The translations under genes were made by a program, and so were the position numbers. A stretch of 64,000 nucleotides of DNA from positions 56,838,591 through 56,902,590 of the forward strand of contig OZ022258.1 in NCBI GenBank assembly GCA_963978905.1. The letters are read 5' to 3'. Positions 35,429 through 49,900 of the stretch are shown here, in pieces. This stretch comes from Trichostrongylus colubriformis (Eukaryota > Nematoda > Chromadorea > Rhabditida > Trichostrongylidae). How positions within the stretch are numbered: the stretch's first letter is position 1; each line of letters opens with the position of its first letter. The notes under the pieces are model-generated. The model was not told where the DNA came from and did no database searches. It saw only the letters and a program-made list of their open reading frames with translations.

Positions 35429-37592
35429 AAGTGATGAAAATGCCTGATGAAATAGACACTCTTATTTTTTGAACATTTTTATCGTTTGTAAAACCACGCT
35501 TATTTTTTAAACATTTTTATTGTTTTCGTCGAATAAGATTCGCTTGAAAAACCCGCATTAATTATGCATCAACCTCAAACCTACATGTAATCTATACCAA
35601 CGTGAAGGAATATCAAATACAAATTCATACTTGTCGCAGTTGTTGCGATTCGAATGAACATCATCGCTGTGACGCACCTGATACGCAAGACCATGTGGTT
35701 AAGACGACACGTCGCGGAGTGTAAACGCGACCTCAAACGTGTCAAATGGTGATGGAAAATCATGTGCATCAGTAAGCAAATTACTCAGTGATATGACTCG
35801 AAACGAATCCAAAACTGTAAGTTGATGATAATTGCAACTGCAGTTCGGTGCAAAAGTTTGCTGCATCGGATGTCCACGGTGAGATTTACCGTAGCCTTTA
35901 GGTTTTCCCACAGCCAAGTTACAGGGCCTCTCTCGCACTTTGGTGTTTCGATTTGCTCTTTTGACATGATCAAGTAGCATCTTCATCTTCATGTTTGTAT
36001 GCGATTAGCGCATAATCAGCGTAAGTTTAATAACTGTGTGGAACCATTCAGCAATAGGAATAGGGATAGTAAATCATGGGAATAAGCCTTGGTCTTGAAC
36101 GGGACACGAATTAGCACCCCATACTTTGCATTTCCTGTAGTTGCTTTGCGCAAGGCATAGACTGTGGGTTCTAGTCCCGTTCAGAAATAAAGCCTTTGCC
36201 CACAACTGGGCCTTTATGTAACATTTTCGTATCGTAAGTTGCGCCTTAAATCAACTAGCAACAAAAAACAATACAGTGGGTAAAGTTTCTGAGTTTTGCT
36301 TTAGTTCGAAAAGAACCTTTTTATTAAATTTTTTTGATGAGATCAACAATGCTACGAGATGAATTTCGAAGTTATCGAAACCGTTCAACAACCTCAAAAT
36401 AAAATTTTCTCAGTGTGCAAAGAGGACGAAAATGAGATAAAGCGTGATCTTTAAATTCTATCATAATTGAGCAGTTTTAATTCGATTACGCCGCTAACTA
36501 TGCGATTCCTTCAGCACATTTCGTGATTTTTTTCTTCACCTTCTTGCCATTTTCTGGGGGACGACCACACGTAGGAATATCTCGTCTTACGTCTTCAATT
36601 GCCAAACCATCCCTTTTATTGCAGTGAATACGTTTATTCGTGCCATTGTAATGAAAAATTTCTCTTTTTCTCGTGCAGTACTCGACAGTCCGCTATTTGT
36701 ACAGCTGTCTATTAGGAAATAATGCGACCTTATTTCGCGTCAGTTTAGTAAACGAAAGAGAAACAGAATCGAGTCATTTGTCCTGATGCTCTTTCTGTAA
36801 AGAGTTTGGTGTGTTCCGCTATTGTTTTAATATGCGCCATGCATTTGACTTCGATTTCAGAATCACCGGAGCTTCACACACAAATCTTGTTAAATATCAG
36901 CTATTAATGCGAACAATTTATAATTACTCACTTATTCTTTCGTCACCTTTAGTTGAAATGTCTTAATCATGATAGATATTTTGTTTTATTAAGTGAATAT
37001 TGATTATTAATTAATTTATGTAATTACTTATCATATGGTTGATTTTGTTGAGAATAATCCATCTATATTTTTACATTATTCTCAAAATTGTGGTGCTGAT
37101 TACAAAAGCAATTACAAAAGGTTAGACGACACAAATCGTTGTATCGCTCCCAAATCAGTCAGTTATCATTTCGATAGCTGGTGGAAGTACGTACACGGCA
37201 CATTTTCCACAATTGAATGGTAAAGGACGGTATCCGACGATGACGTTCTAATGAAAATCAACCATTTACGGGTATTTTCGTGCTGCTGTTGGAAGGATTT
37301 ATTATTACCTAATGTGTGAAACTAGTTTCAAAATGTTCTAGTTTAGCAGGGAAATGTCTTATCAATGTTCCGGAAATGCATTTGTCAATCATTTTTCAAA
37401 TTACACTAGTTTTGGAGATTCTTCCATCTTTGACATTTACTAATTTCTGCCATTTCTATCAACTATACTCTGTTGCTTTCCCCTCGTTTTGTCGCACGTT
37501 GAAGAATTTTGTCGTACTGTAACGTAGATTGGTGCGAATACGTCCATTTTGCTTTCATTTCTATTTCTACACGTTAATGCTACCATTTCCAG
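35429..37592. other. Upstream region of the CRIM1-like gene
   Basis: Nothing coding is recognised. The hairpin repeat at 36077-36205 is listed separately. From about 36840 the sequence is strongly AT-rich, then becomes more balanced near 37590, close to the gene's first exon. Promoter elements cannot be assigned by eye. Confidence 0.3.
36077..36205. repeat. Palindromic repeat with tRNA B-box-like arms
   Basis: TGGGAATAAGCC followed by GGTCTTGAACGGGAC at the left is inverted at the right as GTCCCGTTCAGAAATAAAGC then CTTTGCCCAC. The right arm contains GGGTTCTAGTCCCG, close to the RNA polymerase III B-box and T-arm consensus. A related 66-bp hairpin lies at 49905-49970. It could be a tRNA-derived short element turned into a palindrome; there is no complete tRNA. 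Confidence 0.5.
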
Positions 37593-37774
37593 CTGACTAC
37601 AGTGTCCTGTCTCGTATACTGTCGACTCTGTCGATCTGCATCTAACCGCCACAAGTGGGCGGGATCAGAGAGAGTGAGCACGGGCAAAGAGGAGATCGCA
37701 AACAGTCAGCGACGCAGAGTGTCGAGAGTGAGTGTCGACGAATGTCGGCGCCTGGACGACTCTAGAGGCGATAG
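37593..37774 (+). promoter_or_regulatory. Putative 5' leader of the CRIM1-like gene, with a possible splice-leader acceptor
   Basis: A pyrimidine-AG signal (ATTTCCAG, ending at 37592) precedes 182 bp of leader leading into the ATG at 37775. Many nematode messages begin at such a trans-splice acceptor. The leader has an AGAGAGAGTGAG purine-rich block near 37668 and an in-frame stop ahead of the start. The acceptor role is inference; the true transcript start is unknown. Confidence 0.35.
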
Positions 37775-37948
37775 ATGCTGCTCTGGTGGCTGGCGGCGGT
37801 GGCGGCAGCGCTAGCGTCAGCCGTAGCAGTGCTGGCGCAGGACCATCAAGTCCTTTTGCATGGGCACGGATGTCCGGAACGATGTGCCACGGTTTGTCAG
37901 GAACCACAATGCGAACATACCGTACTCGATCAGTGCGGGTGTTGTCCG
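37775..37948 (+). CDS. crm-1: Exon 1: signal peptide and first half of the IGFBP-type module
   Basis: It starts MLLWWLAAVAAALASAVAV, a strong hydrophobic secretion signal likely cleaved near residue 22. The module then begins with CPERC and closes this exon with DQCGCCP, the classic GCGCC-like IGFBP block. The donor is CCG|GTACGT and the exon is 58 codons, phase 0. The ATG is preferred because it directly precedes the signal peptide and the frame is closed upstream. Confidence 0.88.
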
Positions 37949-40900
37949 GTACGTGCACCTTTACCCTTCACTTTCTATTGAACTACGTCAGCAATTCATT
38001 TTATTTTGATATACTTCTGAGGAAACTGTATCTTTAGTATCGAAACACAGCACGTTTTTTCCATTACTATTCCTCAAAGAACTAAAGTTACTGTAACACT
38101 TGCCCCATATCAACTCTATTTTTCGCCCTCTTCTCAACTTATCTGACCTCCTCCTTCGCCGGTTCTTGCGAGCATGCTAGTTCTGTAACCCTCTGGATAA
38201 TTGTAGCCTCATTCTAATGGGTGGAATCATCTCGACGTTAAGGAAATAAGACTGCGAAGTAGAACCGCGGCAGCTCTTTTGAACCACATTTAATTAATTT
38301 ATCGCCTTTAATTGAATCTGCGCCATTAATTTCGTTCAAAGAGAGACGACGTGTCCTGCGGTCATACTTGTCAGCCATTCAAATGTTTCACTTCACGTGA
38401 AAATTTCGCTTACATCTCCTTCCCATTTATCTTCTGACAGTCCCATCAAGCGATGATGGTGTAGCGGAAAGCGGCTCCCCTACCGCACGTAACATCATAA
38501 GATGGAGCCCTAGATAGGCCGCATATGGAGTTTAAGGCAAAGCTTATCCACGATGAATGATTTGCCACTTATCCTTTACCAGCGGAGATTTTTCCTTCAT
38601 ATCTGAAACACGATGTTCTGAAGAACGCATTTCCTTATATTTGCCATTTCTCACATTTCCGGGAAACTGAAGTTTTTTCGCTCTTTTACTTCATTTATAT
38701 GTTTTTTTTTTTCAAAATCATCCCCTTCATAATTTTCTTGTCTTTTCATTTTTACCACTATCTTTTAGAATATCTGTTTAACGCTCTTCTTATGAGCTTT
38801 CCAGTCTAGAAGAAATTTTCCAGTATCATTGCTCAACCCCTAATGTTATTCTTTTATTGAACGTTTTAGTCTGTAGATGAACTTCCCAATTATTAATTAG
38901 TAATTGCGATACAGAACTAATTGAGAGAGATGCAAACGTTGCTCACTCTGGGTGTGTTTTCCCAATTTACTTTTTTCCGCGCATTTCTCTTACCTTTATT
39001 CGTGTGGTCTCTTACGCAGTTTTCCATTTTTGGTTTCTTGGTGACTCAACGCCTGTTGCCTGTTATTTTTTATCTGAATTTTGAAATCTCAATAAAAATT
39101 CTCGTATGTTAAGGTTATGAGTCTGCCGAGTAGCCTTTAATATAATTCCAGGTTAGTGAGGCACTTCCTAGAAATTGTTCTTGACAGAGGAACATTTGCT
39201 TTCTTGATAAACTTCATTATAAGACATCTCTGAGCTATGAAACAATCCGAAATTGCGCGTGGATAGGTTTTGCGAAGAAGTCAAACATCGACTGTCAGCA
39301 AGCCTGCCTCTGTTTACTTATGCTGACGGATCCGTCGGTGAATTTGCGTTATCCTCATTACTATTTACCTCTTTTATTCCGTTGTCGTACTATATTATTT
39401 ACCGAGTGCTTCCTACATAATTCTATGCCAAAAGGCCTTCTTTACCCTTGCCTAAATTGCCGCGTTAAATGTATACGTACTTAAACCCACTTTGTTCACA
39501 CTGGAATCGTTAGCGTAACGCTCTAATGGCTTCTTGCAGTGTCGCCGAGTTTTAAATGAACATTTTTGAAATACTCCTTTTATGTCCCCAGGTAGGATAG
39601 CAGCTACTTGCGAGCAATGGGCCAATCAGGCTCGGTGGTAGATTCTTTTACAGTTTCGCATTTTTTCCCAGAGTAATAGTGGAAACGCGACAAATTAAGT
39701 GACTTTCCATGCGAGGGTAATGCCCAATGCCACCATGAGTGGTTGAAATCAACTGATTTAGAGGAAGGAAACACGGAAACCGTACCGTGCTGTTTACGAT
39801 ACAGGCTGGAGCGATGTGGGGAAAGGAGTCGGGCTAATGTATCCCACTGCACTTTGCACGAGATCTGTGAGAGTTTATGTGGTAGAAGTTACAGCAACGC
39901 GAAAAGTTTGATGTAGAGAAGCACGATAATCTCAAGAAACAAATATACATGATCAGAATCCGTTTATGCAGAATTGTGAAATGAGAGATACGGTGTTTTT
40001 ACACCCCGCTCATATAGTGAGCGGAAGAAATTACTGCAATGAGTCAAATAGTAAAGTTCCATTGGAGTCCTCATATTCTCCAGTATTTTGCTCTTGAATC
40101 CTTCAGCCTTTGATCGGCTATCTTCCGCGTTCTTGTTCAGTATTTCGCAATTGCTTGCTTACTGGATTTCACTAACATGGTCCAACAACAAGAGATTACG
40201 TTCATTGACATATTCCAGAAGTTTCGACAGCTTCAGAACCAGATACCGTATTGTGGTGATCGCTATCCTCATCGAGTTTCACTCTCCCGTATTCCTTTTT
40301 ACTTACTTTGCTTCTAGGATTGTAAGACTTAATGAGCCTCAATTTTAGTAGGGCTTTTAGGCGCTTTTCCACATAACTGGTTTAAAAAAAATGGTATGAA
40401 GGGGTGGAAGATTAGTCGGTCCACCGAAATATCGCCTCACGAGAACCCAAGAACGAAATCATTCAATAAAGATAAAAAAATCCAATTTGAAATTGGTCAC
40501 TTTATAGCCGGCGAACTACAGTAGTCAGCTGAGTTGGAGCTTGATTTTATTGGTGGAGATCCCGTTTTGAAAACCCAGTTAGGTTCAAAGGTTATGCAAA
40601 TGAAGCTTTTAAATTAAAATTTTGATTGTCTAGGGCTCAATCTGTGTCTCAGAGTCTGCTCTACCTTCCACACGTATCTTCCACTTCCTCTCAAATGAAG
40701 CAGACAATCCCCTACCCCCCCCCCCCTTTTCCAAAACTTCTACCTATGACTCATCCAGCGTCGCTTTACCGTATCCTGATATATCCCATATACCAGCGAT
40801 ACATTCTGTCATCTATTTTTCATCCCGTTCTATTTTCTTTTCTATAGCCTCCTGTTTTTTGCATTGTCACAGTTGAATAAATCATCTCACCAGGGGTGAT

Positions 40901-43900
40901 CGATTCGATTTTTTAGCTTGCGCTATACAATTATCCTAATTACAGATTCCGTAGATAATTGTGGCTTAGGGGAGAGACTAGGCCGGGGAAGCGTTTCCTT
41001 AATTTTATGACTAATCGGCAATCGATTAGGCGTTCTGGGATTTTTTAAAATAGTAACTGTTTATGTTTTCTGCTTCAAATATGAATACCAGCAATCACTG
41101 TGAGACTTCTGTAGAAAAAACATGAAACATTTTCCACCTGAAACATTGAGAAACCAAATTCGAGGTGAAATGTGAACAGGAGATACCGATCCATTTATCG
41201 TATTCTTTGAGCCATCCATCCTCGGGGTTGAATAACCTGAAAGGCTGAGAACACTACCCACAGCTTCTCGATGTTTTATTCCTCACAAAGTGATGTTTTA
41301 TTCCTTACTTTTCTGTGATAGGTGGTCGCCCTTTAATAGACACTATCGCATAAGAAAAACAACCCTTAATATGATTCTATGGTAGTTACGATGTTTCCGC
41401 GCCCAGCGCGTCAAAATTTAGACCACCGATATTTTTCGGACAGAGCTACTTATGATCCTGTTTTCCTTCAGTTGGTTGAGCTTCTATAAATATGTTCGAT
41501 TTCCGCGCCGTATCGTATATTTCGCCAACGGGGGCACCCAGACCGGAAAATCGGGGCTCGAACGATTGCCATGAGACTAGTCTGTCAAAAAAGCTATGCC
41601 GTATTTATCTTCAGCTTCACTTTGTGGCGAGTCGTGATATTTTTGACGTACCAGTTTTTCTGGAGCTTCGCACGACAACAAAGACTTCTATTTTTCCCTG
41701 ATTGCTCACAGGAACTTGAAAATGTGAAATCTTACTTTTGTTTAATTTATCTACTTTCTTTCTGGGGTTGAGGAATTTAGTCAAACATTTCTTGGAATTG
41801 AAGGAGTTGAATTTTTAAGTTGATTCAAAAATTTGTTCTTATGACAATTTTGTGAGTGCAACTCCTTTGTGGCGTCAGGGAGATTTCGGTAAATAATTTG
41901 AAGACCCCACATATTGTGAGTGCTTGCGTGTTAGAAGGCACTGATAGTCTAGGTGCGCTTTGTGACATTACAGGACCTTCCCCCTTCTCACCAATCCCCC
42001 CTCCCCCCCATTGACGTCATCCATATGAAAGAAAAGGCGATTCGCGATTTTATTAACTTGGCTAAGCTACTGACTAACGATCTGGACCAGGTTTGGAAGG
42101 ACTCGGCAGCTACACGAGCGGCCCGATATCTTTCCAACTGTGGTATGCTCACCGTTAAAAATCTCCTCCCGGTCACGCATAAGGCGATTTATGTGTTCCA
42201 TGTCGAATGTCGACAGATTGGGAAAGTACTTCGCATTGAAACACGCAAAATCACATTCTCCTAAGGAGACGTGAGCGACGTGTCTTGTCAGATAATATCA
42301 GCGTAAATGTTCTTGTAAGTGCCCCTGCTGATAACTGAACATTGGCTGTCACTAAAGACATCCCCTGCTGGAACCCGTACCTCCGTACATTTTGCATCTA
42401 CACTGGGCCACAGTGGATGCCGAAGGCCCAGTCTAACAGTTTGATGGAATTCTTTTTCCTGCAAGAACCCCCAACCCCTGACGTGGCCTTGCATGTGTGA
42501 GGATTGCTCAAACGCACTGTGTCAGTCGCTTTTTTCGTCAGCGAGAGTTTTCGCTGTCGGAAACGAAAGCAAGGATGGCTAGCACCGTTATTTGTTCAAG
42601 CCATCACGCAATAGAGAGAATCGACTAGTTGGCGCCGTGACTCGGATGAACGAACTCGTGGAGGGTTGTGGAATAAAAGTGCCGTCGGCTTTCGTCGGAG
42701 AAACTGGTTGGATGGCGCCATTTGTATGAGCAAGTAAGAACTGATAAGTATGAGATAGGCAGGGAGCTGGAAAAGAAACGAAAAGTTTGAAGTAACGTCA
42801 GCTCAAGCTTGAATTGATAGTTGCCTATAGTCACTGTGAGAAACACGGATTTGGGCAATCAATACTTCCACCACCTCTGTTAATTCTAATCATCCATGAG
42901 GATTACTGTAAGAATTTGCGTGCTTCATCCGTATGAAGGGGATACAGTAGGGACCCTCAGAGACCTTTGGCCGACATCAATACCCCTTTTGTACGGGTTA
43001 AAAAGTACAGTTGAAGGAAATGGTCGTGTCAACTGGACTCCCTCTTTTTTTTTCGAAGAATGTTCTGGCATGAATATCATTCCTAGGTTTATCATCTAAA
43101 GGAGTCCTGTTTGTAGTTGCCATCTAGAAGAGAAGATGCATGTTATGTCAAATGAATAAAAAACTAATTTTTTGTCATCAGGCTAAAATTTGGGCATCTC
43201 AAAATCTTACTTGAAGAACATGGTATTTCAATCGTATATAAACATTTTTGAGAATTTTTTTGAGTGAGTAAAAGTGAAGAAAACCTCGGTTTTCAACCCT
43301 CACGAGCCCTGGGATGAGAACGAAATAAGTATTAGTATCCTCTCTGTGTGCTTATCAAAAGTGAAAGAGGGAACTTCCGTATCACGAGCTTAGAATGGCC
43401 TTCTCCTATCGGAGATTCTCCGGCCCGCTGAAGGTTCAGCATCATGCAAACTTGAACACTCCAGGGGAATTAGTTCTTGAGCTGATTAATGGTCTAATGA
43501 GATCCTAAAAACACCGTAAAAGATGATTAGATCTGCCATGAAGTGCAGCAGCATCACAAATTGGCTAGAAGAAAAACCATATCAAGGTGAAAAAGTTGCT
43601 GAAAAGCCTCAAAGCTTGGATTAGCCACGCGAGTTTATGGCTCTGCCCTTTAGGCCATTTCAGGTTTATTTTCAGTTTTCAGACGTCTGATTGGCCATCA
43701 GGCGGGAACATACGCTTCCACTTGATCCCTAATGTTACCTTGTTTATTTTCGGACTATTATGATGTTCCTCAATGACCATTAAAAGTCGAATAGAACAAA
43801 GGGCTGATTGAACGCTAATTTTCTAACTGCATGAGCCGTGAAATTAGGTAATTTAGAAAAGTTTTCAGCAGAAGTGCAGCCCCAAGAACATCTGAAACTC

Positions 43901-46900
43901 AATTAACTACCCATCTCGTAAACGATTTTTATGACGGTCATTGCGATGTTTTTTCCTGATTGGCTTACGATTGTTGCGTAATTTATGGCTGCGAGACACT
44001 TTCCTTTTTTATGAACTTGAAATGTGAAACTCCATGGGGGCACAAATGCCATTATGGAAGCGAAAGCTCTCACAATCAGATGGAAGGTCTAAGAAAATGG
44101 AAATAACGCTACAGGAAAATTTTCGAAAAATATGATGTCTTTGCCCTTGACCAGTTCAAATTAGAACTCCCCAAAGAATTCCTGATTCAACCTAAAGGAT
44201 GAGTAACCCACTGAGTCTAGCAAGGGGAAGGAAGGAGGTGTGTATATAGGGGTTAAGCCTTCGGTCCTTAAAATCAGTGGGCGTGTAACTGATTTAAAGC
44301 TTAGAGTAAGCTTTATAAAAGTCATAATTACCGCTCTGTGAGTAATGCAAAGGAACCCCTGTCAATTTTGTATTACAGCCTTCTGAAAGACAAAGTGTAG
44401 CATTTTGTTGATAGGTAGAAACTGTGTAATAAAAATTCGCAACAAAAGTGTATGGTATTAAATGTGATATTTTGAAAATTATATCACATTATCTCAATTT
44501 TTACCACGTTTGGGCTGTCTTAGGCCTGAATTGAAAATCCTTGATGTGCGCACCAAATACGTTATCGCACGTCCGTCCCACTATGGGCGGAGCATGGATT
44601 AGTGCATGTGTACCCAATTTCTGACCTATTCATCTAAAATTTGACACATAAACTGATAGATAGATACACAATGTGTTTTATTAGTACGGAATATGGGCGG
44701 AGGATGTGTAACGATAAGTGGCGCCGCTTCTGTCTGCGTGTCCAAGGAATGAAATCCTGGACCAATGCCCATTCAACTCGATCGCCCATCTTGGCCCTTC
44801 AGTCAGGCTCGTCTAAAAGTAAAAGAATACTTTTCTGTACATCGTCCAGTCACCCTATAAGTGGAGTGCACTCTTTATCACACTGAGATTTTGAATGAAA
44901 ATAGGATGCGTGGCGCATCTCATCGCCGGATAGGAAATAATATCATCGCCAAACGCTGAAAAACAAGTAGATTGTGGCTAAAGTATTGCGAGGTATTCCT
45001 TTAATCACACTTTGTTGGCGTCTCGGTCACCTCAACAGTATCTTAATATCCAAAATAAAAATAAAAATTACAACTTTTATTCAAAAGATTATTCAAATAG
45101 GTCAGTAATCGATTCAGATCTCGGAATGAAGCCTCAGAATGGCCAATATTGTAAGTAAAATCAAAAAAGCTGTATTTCACTCACCGTTGAGACTATTTAA
45201 ATAAATCGTCTTTGACAAGGCGGCCAAATTTTCACTCATCTTGAATGTCGAAAAGCTTTACAGTGCCTTGTTGGCTGTTTTCCTTACAATGGAGATGGAA
45301 ACATGCTTTTCCTTCTTTGATTATGTCAAGATTTTTAAATTTTGTACGATTTCAGGTGTGCGTCCGACAGGAAGGCGAGCGATGTGGCGGTGACGCGGGT
45401 GTTTGTGCTGCACATCTTCGCTGTACACAACATAGCGATGAAAACGAATATGGCACTTGTATAGGTTAGTGAACTTTTCATGCACAAATCGTATGATTCA
45501 ATCGATACGATCGATTTCTTGCTGTTTTATCATTATCACTTCGGGTGCCACTTTGCCCTCTGATTTTGCGATCTGTTTTTTTTTCAATCCTTCCGTGTAC
45601 TTCTGCTCTTACGATTTTCAAACTTTACGAGCTTCTTAAATTTTGATTTGTTTTTATACCCGGCCATTTGAGTTGAATGCGGCAAAAGTAAAAGCATTCG
45701 TTCTTCATAAATAATGGTATTCTTCAATCCAAATCAGTCCTCCAACATAATTTCTATAAAAGCTCCTCTGATCAAAAAAAAGCTTCCCTTTTTCCTCTCC
45801 TTCTATTTATTCAGCGCTCTCTTGTTCTCATTCATATTTCCCCAGTTTTTCTCTTTATTGTCTCCAAATGTTGCCATCTCGGCGAATTTTTCATGTGATG
45901 AGTCGGGACGTATGGAAGCCGCAAAGGCGCTTTTTATGGTCCGGCGGTCCGGAAATTCGTTGCATAAAAAATCGACTCCAAGCCATCGTAAATTTCCTCT
46001 CCATGCTTGAACACTATGAAAGTCCAATGAAGTGCTCGGGGATATTGCTTGACTGTTGTCGAAATTTTTGAGGAAAAAAACGAAAATTCGAAGTTTGATA
46101 AGTGATATAATCATAGTGCGATTACAATCATCAAAAATTCTGCAAAGATGCTGTCTTATGACATGTTCACTTGCTATCACCCGTTATCAGTGCTCAAAAT
46201 ATACAGTATCTGTAAGTGATAAAGCCACACTGTTGACCCAGAAAGCGTAAGAAACCCGGTAGAACTCTCTGTGTACCCTAAGTATCAGCCAATATCACCT
46301 ACTATCGGTTCAGATCACCCGCCAGTGACTTCCTCGTTGCACCCATGAATGTCAGCACTTCGCTGTCAGCCCTGAAAACGCGTGAAATCCCACGAGATTG
46401 GCCCTGTTATGCTCCTCACCATCCCCTAGGCCATTATTGGTATGAATCAATCAAATGGTCGGACCGCTCCCTACAATACATGAAAACTAAAGTTCCCACA
46501 ACTGCTACCATTTCATTTCCATTCTGTCAGGGACATCAAGCTTTTCGTATACTCAGTTGCTTTGAGAAGCCGTTTTTAATTTCAATTTGAAGTCCGTTCC
46601 GTTTTTTTAAAATTTTACTTCGTTTGTTCCTCTTTTGCGTACAATGTTTCCATAAAAGTCCGTTAACTGTGCACAACATGCGATTGCAATGGTGTGCACA
46701 GTTCTGCAAAACGATCAAATATCTGCGTACTAGCATTTTCTCACAAACTCTCAAGATCTCAATTTTCACTACACACGAAGGCTATCCAAGCAATTATTTT
46801 GTCGGGCCAGTATCAATAATGCATTTTCAATGGATGAGGATCCGATTACAATGTCCTATAGAGGAAAACGGAGCAACGTTTTTTTTTCTTTCAGCTCGCC

Positions 46901-49900
46901 TCCATCTCCTCTCCGAGCATCCACCATGCTCGTGAAATTTGACCCCTTCGAGGTGGCAGCGTGGTTTGTGAGTAACGAGAAATTCCCCATCTGGTCTTGC
47001 TATGGAGTGAATGGGGACCGTTTCCTGATGCATAATTATTGGTTGATGCATAATTATCGCGACTTTTTCAAACAAATAATGTATGAAAACGTGAAATTAT
47101 TCAACAAAAAACGATTTCCTGGAAAATTAGAAAAAAACTCAAAAACCATAGAAAAGGAATTTTTCCTCAAAAAAGGCGCAAAAAGCTGCGAACCATGCAG
47201 CAATCTAATACAAAATTTCCAAATAGTGTGATCCGTAGTGGAACCAACGACAGTTGACCAGTTCTGGTTTATTTCTGGTCAAGTCCTTCACTGAAATACA
47301 AAGAGAATCTTGAGACTATTTTGGGTGTTATAAACTACCTCGGGGAGGGGGAAGCGCAGAATACTCTGAATGCTTGCGCGTCAAGAGCCTGTGTCATACA
47401 TACCACTGAAGGCGTCATCCTTATTCACACCCTTGGAACCATCCGTCTGAATCACAACTGTCATGTACCTCCCGTCTTGTACGAGTATTCATTCTCTTTA
47501 CCGCAGCTCCCTCCACATACATAGCGCCCAATTACGATTAATTTTTATTTGGCCTAAGGGGGGGGGGGTCTCATATAAATCTGTATTGACCAAATCCTTT
47601 ATTTGCGCTGCCCCTCGATTTCCGTTGGAAACCTCTAAGAGCATTTTGATGTCCAGTGAGCCTACAAAATGGCCGAGTGGAGATCCGATCGAATCGAGGC
47701 TCAAACAGCCTAGTGATTTGAGCCTCGATTCGATCGGATAAAAAAGAAATGCTTGTTTTCGAGAACAGCGTCGTGCACGGTGTTGTGTTAAGCAGCGCCT
47801 CTGGCCACTGCACCAATTCTGCAGTTGACGTTGCGAAATAATTCGTTAAATCCCCCTAGATATGTGAGTTTTGTTTTTATCCGGAAATGCAGCCGCAGAC
47901 CTATGGGTGGTTGGCATGAGCAGCTTTCCGTTTCTTTTTTGCAGCTCGAAATATCAGTGGTTTTCCGGCGCGAGGGCGGGTGGTTCATTGTGAAATGCCA
48001 ATGGCCTTAGTCACCGTTCACGTAAGCAGCTGTTCTGCGGTTGTTTGTTTATCAGTCAGGCAGACACATGCCATTCTCATCGAACATGATGTGCAAAGAA
48101 TTTTGAGGCCTCGACCTTGTATGAATGAAAATCTGGCAAAGGAGTGAGATGCAGTTTAGCCCTTCAATGTTGTTCGAATTCATGACCCTCACGCCCTCTT
48201 GATATACTTGTATCGCCCTTCGAAGGAGTTACTTACCTCATACGTGGTCACTTGCGATGCGAATTCCGGGCACTGCATTCTTGGTCCGTCGTATGACTTT
48301 ACGATTTTGCGATTCCGCGATTTTGCGGCATCGCACTTTCGCACGCGAAACTGCGGTCTTGAATTGTGATATGCCGCAAAGTGCGGAGCCGTGACACCGC
48401 AAAGTCGCAGAATCGCAAATCGCGAAGTCTAACGGCGGCCTTACGGTGATGGTCAAACACCCTGGGAAACCATCCCATGTGAACGACTTTGAGGCCAAGA
48501 GTGAGTCCGAATGGAGCATGTATTCAAAAGTGCTACTGGTGCCGAGGAAAAGGGGAAACGGTGCCATAAGGCATCGAGTATACTTGCGTTGTGCGTTTAT
48601 ACTTGGAACAGATGACCTTCATCCATGCGTGGCTGTGTTTATTATATTGTATCTTTTTGATTTAGGATAATCCAAATGCTTTTAAAGTTATCGATCAGAC
48701 ATGAGATGAGAAAAAAGCTGATCACCCTCAGGCCGCCGTCAGACACATCGCGATTTTTGCGATTCTGCAACTCTGCGGTGTCACGCTTTTGCACGTGATT
48801 CCGCGACCCTGACGTTCTGTAATGTCGCAACTTCGCATGCGGAGCCGCGACACCGAAAGGTCGCAAAATCACAAAGTCTAAAGGTGGTCCGACATTTGAG
48901 CACGTCTTATGCCGAAAGAAGAGTAAAATGCGGTAATATCAAAATGAAACCATCTTCTGAAACCAGCAGAAGAAGTTAAGCAAAATTCAAAAATAAAAGC
49001 TGCACAAGGATTAAAATCATCGTTTGAAATTTGTGGAGGCGGCCGTTAATTCTGTTCAAGGCTGTTGCTGTCACCATTCCTTCTTGCGGGGCATTTGTAC
49101 GACCGTTCAGAAAATCGTATTGCAAAGTCGAAAAGCCGATTCGGGATTAGAGAAAACACGTCAGACGATCGGTGGCTCATTATGTATGGCCACTGGGACC
49201 TGGGTTCCCTTCCTTGTTAATATGTCCCAGGTGGTAACTTGCACATTGCTTGCTTACTGTATTCGTGGACCATATCTGTATCCAACAAGTACTTATACAT
49301 TGTGAATGAACATAGACCACGCGACCTTTTAGACGTTTGATTGAAGGTTTAGGGATTGAAGGGAAGACGTTTAGTTAATGTCTTCGGATAGGTTTCATGC
49401 TTAAAATAGCCCTGAAACCGACGATTGAATGCTGCTACACTCGCAGACTATGCACTGCACTGTAATGTTTTTCTCCGTTTTTTGCACTTCGTAACAGTCT
49501 TCGATTCCCTTTCTACACGCCTAAGCTGCCTCCTATATAGCTCGCACCTCATTTATGCATTTCTCTTTTTCATCAGTCTTCTGGATCCACGTTTTATTCT
49601 ACGTGATATTCTGATTACAACGAATTCTGCAAGGCATCATAGTTTTCATACCTTCGTAAAGACTTCATTACATTATTACAATCTCTCCTTCTTATCACTC
49701 GCATAATATTATCTCTTGAACTTTAACCCACTTGCAACATATTTTGGAATTTTTATCTGAATATTTGGACATTTAAGACATTTTTTGTTTGATACATTTT
49801 TCAAATACTTTCCAAATTTGCTTTCGGAAAACTTGCTTCTAGAAAATTTGAATACAGATGTGAGTCAGTGTAAAAAACAAATAGCTTAGCTGTTATAAGA

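Noticed and set aside
38455..38520. Possible tRNA gene (A-box-like TGGTGTAGCGG)
   Set aside because: No B-box or T-arm follows at tRNA spacing, and no acceptor stem could be paired.
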